Below the pieces are notes generated by a model. That model was not told where the DNA came from. It searched no databases and saw only the letters and a list, made by a program, of their open reading frames with translations. Position numbers and translations under genes: made by a program. Of a DNA stretch of 15,967 nucleotides, positions 11,804-15,967 are shown in pieces (within the stretch, counting starts at the first letter, position 1; every line of letters starts with the position of its first letter). The stretch is from an uncultured Lachnospiraceae bacterium (GTDB lineage: Bacteria > Bacillota > Clostridia > Lachnospirales > Lachnospiraceae): positions 1 to 15,967 of the forward strand of contig CAMWJQ010000034.1 in NCBI GenBank assembly GCA_947174615.1. The letters are read 5' to 3'.

Positions 11804-13912
11804 CTAATCAATCTTGTTCAGCGTAAAATCATCTATTGTTCCCCAGCTCTTTGCGTTGCATTGGATATGCATACCGATAGTGAGTGTGCCGTCAGTGATC
11901 TTTATGGAAGGGATGGCGGGTTCCTGCCAGTTAGCATAGCCTTGTGCGGTAAAGGCATCTGAGGATACCGTGTCGCCGACGGACGCATAGAGCTCCATCT
12001 TGGCATTGTCATCAATATCACCGCCTTGAAAATACGCTGTTAAGGCATAAGTGCCGGGTTCCAAATCTGTAAACTTCTGTTCGATAGTAAAGTCCATATC
12101 GGATTCCGACCAAAAGTGAAAAGCATATTCGCCGGTGTGGGCGTCGGACTCTTTCTGCTGAAAATCTGTCGGATTTTTGTCTCCCTCATAGGAAATGTTC
12201 CACATGGAGGTATCCGTATCCTCGAAACTTGGATTAACAACATAATTGAGCATTTCGACCTTGACGATACAACAAGCCTCTGTCGGATTGTCAGAAGCGG
12301 CATTGTCATCTAGGATTCTTCCGTAGATTTCATATGTCCCCCCTTTGGAAGTGTCAATGCTTCTGACTTGTTCCTCGTACCATTCAACGGGGAGCGATGT
12401 ATTGAGGGCGCGGTTATTATAGATAACGTCTACTGTTTCGGGAAGAGTCAGTTCAGCGTCTATATTGCATGTGACAGTTGGCGTTGTCACTAGATCAATT
12501 GCAGGTTCAGCATTGGTGCCGTATTTTAACCATTTGTAGGTATACAGGGATTCAAGCGGTTTTCCGTCAGCGTCAAACAGCGCCTGGTTATCCCATGAAC
12601 AGCCCCCATAATACTGTCCTGCATCTTTGGGGTCATATTCTGCGGCGTAGCTGCTTGCCCATCCTGAGCCAAATTCCTCCCAGATCGGGCTGTTGTCTGC
12701 GTTTGCATCTCCGACAGTAATCCATGCGCCCTCCCAATAAAAGACGCCAAGAGCGCCTGATTCACTTGCCGCTGCACAGACATCGCGGAGTGCCGTTGAC
12801 TGGCTCTGGACAGTGGCGCCGTATGCGTCAATCAGGTCAGATGCGCCGACACTGTTGCCAGAACCGTCGGTATCCTCTGTTGTGTAGCAGTAAGCAGTCT
12901 CTGCAATCAGTGTTTCTTTGCCGTATTTGTTCCGGATATTCGCCATGACATTCTGAAGGTTTTCGAATGTACCGTGCCAGTACGGATAGTAGGACAGCGC
13001 AAAGATATCATAATCTACCTGAAAAGAGGAGAGCTTGTATAGAATGGAGTCAAGACCGTCATAGTCAGATGCGTTGGTGTAGTGAAGTGCGACCTTGATC
13101 TCTTTGTCATAACTTTCGGATACTTCGCGGACTGCCCTGCTGCCGGCGTTCATTAGTTGGGCGATATTAGGAATCTGTGTCTCGCCAGCCATGCCGTTGT
13201 TGGTTTCGTTGCCGACCTGTACCATACAGACATCGACGCCGTTATCCAGAAGCTGTGTTATACTGTCTTTTGTAAATTCATATAAGGCTTTGGTTTTTTC
13301 TTCCAGCGGCATGCCGTTCCAAGCTTTGGGGCACATCTGTTTTGCCGGGTCTGCCCAGAAGTCGGAGTAGTGAAAGTCAATGCAGACCTTCATGCCATTG
13401 TCCGTCGCGCGTTTTCCAAGCACGATAGCAGTGGCAAGATCGTTGTTTCCGCCGCCGTATCCATTGCCGTTTTCATCATAGGGATCATTCCAGACGCGGA
13501 TGCGGGCATAGTTGACGCCTGCCTCTGCCATGGTAGCAAAGATATCCTGTTCAACACCATCAGCGTTGTAATATTTCACGCCGCTTTTTTCTTCTGCGAG
13601 AATAGAGGAGATATCCATGCCGCGGATAAAATCGTCAGCAAGATCAGGGATTGGTTTCACGTAGATCCCAGCGTCTTCTGCGGCGGTGGGCAGCGGATAT
13701 GTGGGCGCTGTCTGGGGGGCAGATGCAGCTTCGGAATTTAGCGTCTCGGGGACAGCCGTTTCAGAAGTGGTCTCTGGGGCTTGCGCTTCTGCAGAGACAG
13801 AGGCTGCTGGAGCTTCCGCTGAGGGCTGTCCTGCATCTGCGCCGCATCCTGCCAGGGACCATGCGGACAGAGAGATTGTGAACAGAAGTGTCATTATATT
13901 TCTATATTTCAT
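11804..13912 (-). CDS. GH53 endo-beta-1,4-galactanase lipoprotein with Ig-like and CBM61-like domains, 702 aa
   Basis: Hydrolyses beta-1,4-galactan side chains of pectin at the cell surface. A lipoprotein signal ends in LAGC (Cys23), then a low-complexity Ala/Ser/Glu/Pro linker to about residue 75. The GH53 barrel spans roughly 93-465: RGMDISS at 98-104, IRVWNDPYDENGNGYGGGN at 138-156, acid/base Glu236 in VGNETN, nucleophile Glu338 in IAETAY, and WEGAW near 393. A bacterial Ig-like domain (about 475-555, TVTCNIDAELTLPETVDVIY) and a C-terminal galactan-binding CBM61-like module (about 557-702, VVNPSFEDTDTSMWNISYEG) follow. The domain set fits a known galactanase design. GGGAGG precedes the ATG by 5-6 nt. 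No transporter or beta-galactosidase partner is visible in the window. Confidence 0.93.
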   Translation of the reverse strand: MKYRNIMTLLFTISLSAWSLAGCGADAGQPSAEAPAASVSAEAQAPETTSETAVPETLNSEAASAPQTAPTYPLPTAAEDAGIYVKPIPDLADDFIRGMDISSILAEEKSGVKYYNADGVEQDIFATMAEAGVNYARIRVWNDPYDENGNGYGGGNNDLATAIVLGKRATDNGMKVCIDFHYSDFWADPAKQMCPKAWNGMPLEEKTKALYEFTKDSITQLLDNGVDVCMVQVGNETNNGMAGETQIPNIAQLMNAGSRAVREVSESYDKEIKVALHYTNASDYDGLDSILYKLSSFQVDYDIFALSYYPYWHGTFENLQNVMANIRNKYGKETLIAETAYCYTTEDTDGSGNSVGASDLIDAYGATVQSQSTALRDVCAAASESGALGVFYWEGAWITVGDANADNSPIWEEFGSGWASSYAAEYDPKDAGQYYGGCSWDNQALFDADGKPLESLYTYKWLKYGTNAEPAIDLVTTPTVTCNIDAELTLPETVDVIYNNRALNTSLPVEWYEEQVRSIDTSKGGTYEIYGRILDDNAASDNPTEACCIVKVEMLNYVVNPSFEDTDTSMWNISYEGDKNPTDFQQKESDAHTGEYAFHFWSESDMDFTIEQKFTDLEPGTYALTAYFQGGDIDDNAKMELYASVGDTVSSDAFTAQGYANWQEPAIPSIKITDGTLTIGMHIQCNAKSWGTIDDFTLNKID

Positions 13913-13930
13913 AATTACCTCCCAATTTTT

Positions 13931-14036
13931 TTATACTCAAGAACGATTAGATTTTCCTTCCTGCGCAACGCATGTTGTCCGATTATGCTACATGTGCTGC
14001 GCGGGAATTGGAAAATCTTAACGTTCTTCAGTATAA
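13931..14036. repeat. 106-bp imperfect palindrome in the galactanase leader
   Basis: TTATACT-x-AAGAACG at the left mirrors CGTTCTT-x-AGTATAA at the right. AGATTTTCC/GGAAAATCT, TGCGCA/TGCGCG and CATGT/ACATG continue the symmetry, with a 2-nt length difference near the centre. It fills most of the 305-bp divergent gap (13913-14217) and ends 6 nt from the galactanase ribosome binding site. The rest of the gap holds the DJ-1 gene promoter and, on the minus strand, a possible -10 TATAAT at 14060-14055. Either an interspersed mobile palindrome or an mRNA/operator structure. Confidence 0.65.
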
Positions 14037-14114
14037 TTAGTAGAATATAGTAAGATTATAACATAAATGTTAGGAAGAAAAATAGCAAATTCATAAACAA
14101 ATGATGCAAAATCT

Positions 14115-14143
14115 TTCACAAATGACGGAGAATGTGGTAAAAT
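14115..14143 (+). promoter_or_regulatory. Candidate promoter of the DJ-1/PfpI gene
   Basis: TTCACA at 14115 and TAAAAT at 14138 are 17 bp apart, about 75 bp upstream of the start codon at 14218. The -35 box is moderate. Confidence 0.5.
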
Positions 14144-14217
14144 GATTTTATGACATGTTTCAATTAGAAATCCAACAGCAAAAATCAGAAATCAATCAAG
14201 AAAGGAAGTATTTTACG

Positions 14218-14772
14218 ATGAAAAGGGCAGCGATATTTTTTGGAACAGGGTATGAGGAGATTGAGGCGCTTACGGTGGTGGATCTGCTCAGACGCGCGGG
14301 CGTGGAGGCAGTCTGTGTCGCCGTAGACAATGCGGACAGTGTGACAGGAAGTCATGGCATAACCGTCAAGATGGATGTGGGAATTGAGGAGATTGACTTC
14401 AACAGCTTTGATGTTCTTGTCTGCCCAGGAGGCATGCCCGGCACCAAGAATTTGGAGGCATGCGGAAAGCTTACGAACAATCTGCGTAAATTTTACGAGG
14501 AGGATAAACTCATCGCTGCAATCTGTGCAGCGCCCAGTATTTTTGGGCATATGGGACTGCTTGAGGGAAAAAAGGCATGTATTTATCCGGGGATGGAAGC
14601 GGAGCTTACAGGTGCAGAGGTCTGCTATGACAAAGTGGTAAGAACAGAAAATGTTATTACAAGCCGCGGCATGGGGACTGCAATTGCTTTTTCACTTGAG
14701 ATTATCGCGGCGCTGACGGACCAGGATACCGCTGACGATCTCGCAGAGAAGATTGTGTATTTTGGTCAGTAA
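14218..14772 (+). CDS. DJ-1/PfpI family protein (DJ-1 subfamily), 184 aa
   Basis: A cytoplasmic flavodoxin-like fold protein of the DJ-1 subfamily, whose members are implicated in protection against reactive carbonyls or oxidative damage; the exact substrate is unknown. Conserved elements are GYEEIEALTVVDLLRRAG (residues 11-28) with the key Glu16, VCPGGMPGTKNL (68-79), and the nucleophile elbow IAAICAAPSIFGHMGLL (99-115) with Cys103. ITSRGMGTA (147-155) closes the active-site region. The 184-residue length is standard. ATG 14218 is preferred over the in-frame ATG at 14155, which would add 21 polar residues, because AAAGGAAG (14201-14208) is 9 nt upstream of 14218 and MKRAAIFF begins the first strand. 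No terminator follows; the next promoter begins 5 bp after its stop. Confidence 0.92.
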   Translation: MKRAAIFFGTGYEEIEALTVVDLLRRAGVEAVCVAVDNADSVTGSHGITVKMDVGIEEIDFNSFDVLVCPGGMPGTKNLEACGKLTNNLRKFYEEDKLIAAICAAPSIFGHMGLLEGKKACIYPGMEAELTGAEVCYDKVVRTENVITSRGMGTAIAFSLEIIAALTDQDTADDLAEKIVYFGQ

Positions 14773-14777
14773 TTATT

Positions 14778-14806
14778 TTGACAAGTTCGCGTCAAGATGC
14801 TATAAT
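14778..14806 (+). promoter_or_regulatory. Consensus sigma-A promoter of cheR
   Basis: TTGACA at 14778 and TATAAT at 14801 are separated by 17 bp: a perfect match to consensus in both boxes. TTGAC (14778-14782) and GTCAA (14791-14795) form a short dyad over the -35 region that could be an operator. The leader to ATG 14882 is about 70 nt. No sigma-D (flagellar) motif was recognised. Confidence 0.85.
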
Positions 14807-14881
14807 CAAAAATACAATGCGTTTAATTATCGGAATAGACTGATAATTTATATAAAATCTAACAGATAGAAGGTTTCTCAA

Positions 14882-15685
14882 ATGATAACAGAACAAGAAT
14901 TTCAACGGGTGGCTGCTTATGTAAAGGGGAAGGCAGGCATCAATTTAAATGAAAAAAAAGTTTTGGTTCAGGGAAGGCTTGATAATTATATGCAGCGAAA
15001 AGGATATAGCTCATACGATGAGTTTATGGACCGTGTAGAGAGATTTCCGACAGGACCGGAGGCAGAAGATCTGATGAATGCCCTCACGACTAATCATACA
15101 TATTTTTGGAGGGAGTATGAGCAGTTTCTGTTTTTGAAACAAGAAGTTTTTCCAGAACTGAAAAGACGCACAGAGAACACAAAAGACTGGCATATATGGT
15201 GTGCTGCTTCCTCGTCCGGCGAGGAACCGTATACACTGGCAATGCTTTGCAAAGAATTTCTGGGATTGGAGCAGTCGATGTGGGACACAAAGATTTTAGC
15301 GACGGATATTGACACGAAAGTTCTTGAGAAGGCAATGCGCGGCGTATATGCCAAAAATTCTGTCGAGCAGCTGCCTCAGCAGTATGTGCGCAGGTTTTTC
15401 AAACAGATCAGCCCAGAGGAATATCGGGTGAAGGATGAGCTCAAAAAAGAAGTGCTGTTTCGTCAGCTCAATCTGATGAACCCTCTGCCTTTCAAGAAGC
15501 CGATTCATGTTGTATTCATCAGAAATGTCATGATATATTTTGATGAACCGACGAAAGAGCGTCTGTTAAGAAATATATATGAGAAAATGGCGCCCGGGGG
15601 ATACCTGTTCATTGGTTCTACAGAGTCTATGAGTCAGAATAATACCCAATTCCAGTATGTAAAACCTTCCATATACAGAAAGTAA
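14882..15685 (+). CDS. cheR: Chemotaxis protein methyltransferase CheR
   Basis: Methylates glutamates of chemoreceptors with S-adenosylmethionine, setting adaptation. The N-terminal helical domain (residues 1-70) is followed by the catalytic domain: NHTYFWRE (71-78), SAM loop WCAASSSGEEPYTLAM (106-121), ATDIDTKVL (140-148), QLNLMNPLPF (195-204) and RNVMIYFDEP (214-223). The 267-residue length is normal and there is no TPR extension. The SAM loop reads CAASSSGEE where CxxSTGEE is usual, a mild substitution. A consensus promoter stands 76 bp upstream. A cheB-like gene begins 16 bp after its stop, the standard cheR-cheB pairing. Confidence 0.95.
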   Translation: MITEQEFQRVAAYVKGKAGINLNEKKVLVQGRLDNYMQRKGYSSYDEFMDRVERFPTGPEAEDLMNALTTNHTYFWREYEQFLFLKQEVFPELKRRTENTKDWHIWCAASSSGEEPYTLAMLCKEFLGLEQSMWDTKILATDIDTKVLEKAMRGVYAKNSVEQLPQQYVRRFFKQISPEEYRVKDELKKEVLFRQLNLMNPLPFKKPIHVVFIRNVMIYFDEPTKERLLRNIYEKMAPGGYLFIGSTESMSQNNTQFQYVKPSIYRK

Positions 15686-15701
15686 TGCAGGGAGAATAAA
15701 T

Positions 15702-15967
15702 ATGGGAAAATTAAAGGTGTTATTAGTGGTAGCAAACCTTGAGTTGAGAAGAAGGCTGAGTGAAATTCTCAGCGCGGATGCTGAGCTGGATGTTGTGGCG
15801 GAGGCAAACAATGCCTACACTGCAAGAGATAAAATCATAGAGTGCAATCCGGATGTGATGCTTTTATGCCACGATCTGCCAAGGATGCCAGGCATTGTAT
15901 TTTTAGAGAAACTGATGCCGCAGCGAAGTACTGCTACGCTCGTCGTGGCAGAGGCACAGTATGAGGA
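15702..15967 (+). CDS. CheB-like protein, degenerate receiver domain, 3' part beyond window
   Basis: ATG 15702 has GGGAG at 7-nt spacing and follows cheR by 16 bp. The 88 visible residues align without gaps to the receiver domain of CheB: ECNPDVMLLCHDLPRMPGIV matches the NPDVLTLDVEMPRMDGL region, and EKLMPQR follows as expected. The phosphorylation pocket is gone: the acidic pair is Val10-Ala11 (E. coli CheB Asp10-Asp11) and the phospho-acceptor Asp56 is Cys56. If a methylesterase domain follows outside the window, its control cannot be by CheA phosphorylation of this site. If not, this is a stand-alone pseudo-receiver. The identity as CheB rests on receiver similarity and position only. Confidence 0.8.
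   Translation, partial: MGKLKVLLVVANLELRRRLSEILSADAELDVVAEANNAYTARDKIIECNPDVMLLCHDLPRMPGIVFLEKLMPQRSTATLVVAEAQYE

Noticed and set aside
14155..14217. Upstream start for the DJ-1 gene
   Set aside because: It would add 21 polar residues before the first strand and lacks a ribosome binding site, while ATG 14218 has AAAGGAAG at 9 nt.

Overview
The window reads as chromosomal DNA of a low-to-mid GC Gram-positive anaerobe. A motile member of the Lachnospiraceae (Roseburia/Lachnospira/Agathobacter-like) is the best guess. This rests on tRNA genes without an encoded CCA, strong AGGAGG ribosome binding sites, sigma-A promoters, a UPF0735-hom-lysC cluster, a NusG-domain-II/HepT-like pair, chemotaxis genes and a galactan-degrading lipoprotein. 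The species is inferred from gene types, not from a search.

Region by region: (1) 1-556 is a tRNA cluster (Gly partial, Arg, His, Gln, Lys) closed by an intrinsic terminator. (2) 557-2215 is an accessory patch. It holds a phased TTATAGC repeat, two different ~165-bp imperfect palindromes sharing a CTAG tetranucleotide, a small XRE regulator, an overlooked 55-residue acidic ORF behind a promoter whose spacer carries a dyad found twice, an IS4-like transposase remnant, a direct repeat and a terminator. (3) 2234-5359 is an amino-acid operon: UPF0735 ACT protein, homoserine dehydrogenase and aspartokinase, then a terminator. (4) 5409-6860 is a MATE exporter with its terminator. (5) 6908-9033 is a LytTR regulator translationally coupled to a LiaF-like membrane protein, then a DUF4097-type beta-repeat protein; it looks like an envelope-sensing module. 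(6) 9034-9693 on the minus strand holds tRNA-Leu(TAG) and a DUF6512-like membrane protein. (7) 9852-11800 holds a SEC-C-tagged methionine aminopeptidase, a NusG-domain-II protein and a HepT-like membrane protein. (8) 11804-13912 on the minus strand is a secreted GH53 galactanase lipoprotein with Ig-like and CBM61-like C-terminal domains. A 106-bp palindrome lies in its leader. (9) 14218-15967 holds a DJ-1/PfpI protein, then a consensus promoter driving cheR and a cheB-like gene cut by the window edge.

The most noteworthy observations are the cheB-like receiver domain, which has lost all three acidic phosphorylation residues visible here (V10, A11, C56 where E. coli CheB has D10, D11, D56); the twin-operator XRE/small-protein locus; and the paired palindromic elements sharing one CTAG. 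No wholly new defence or biosynthetic system is evident. Most of the window is ordinary core genome.
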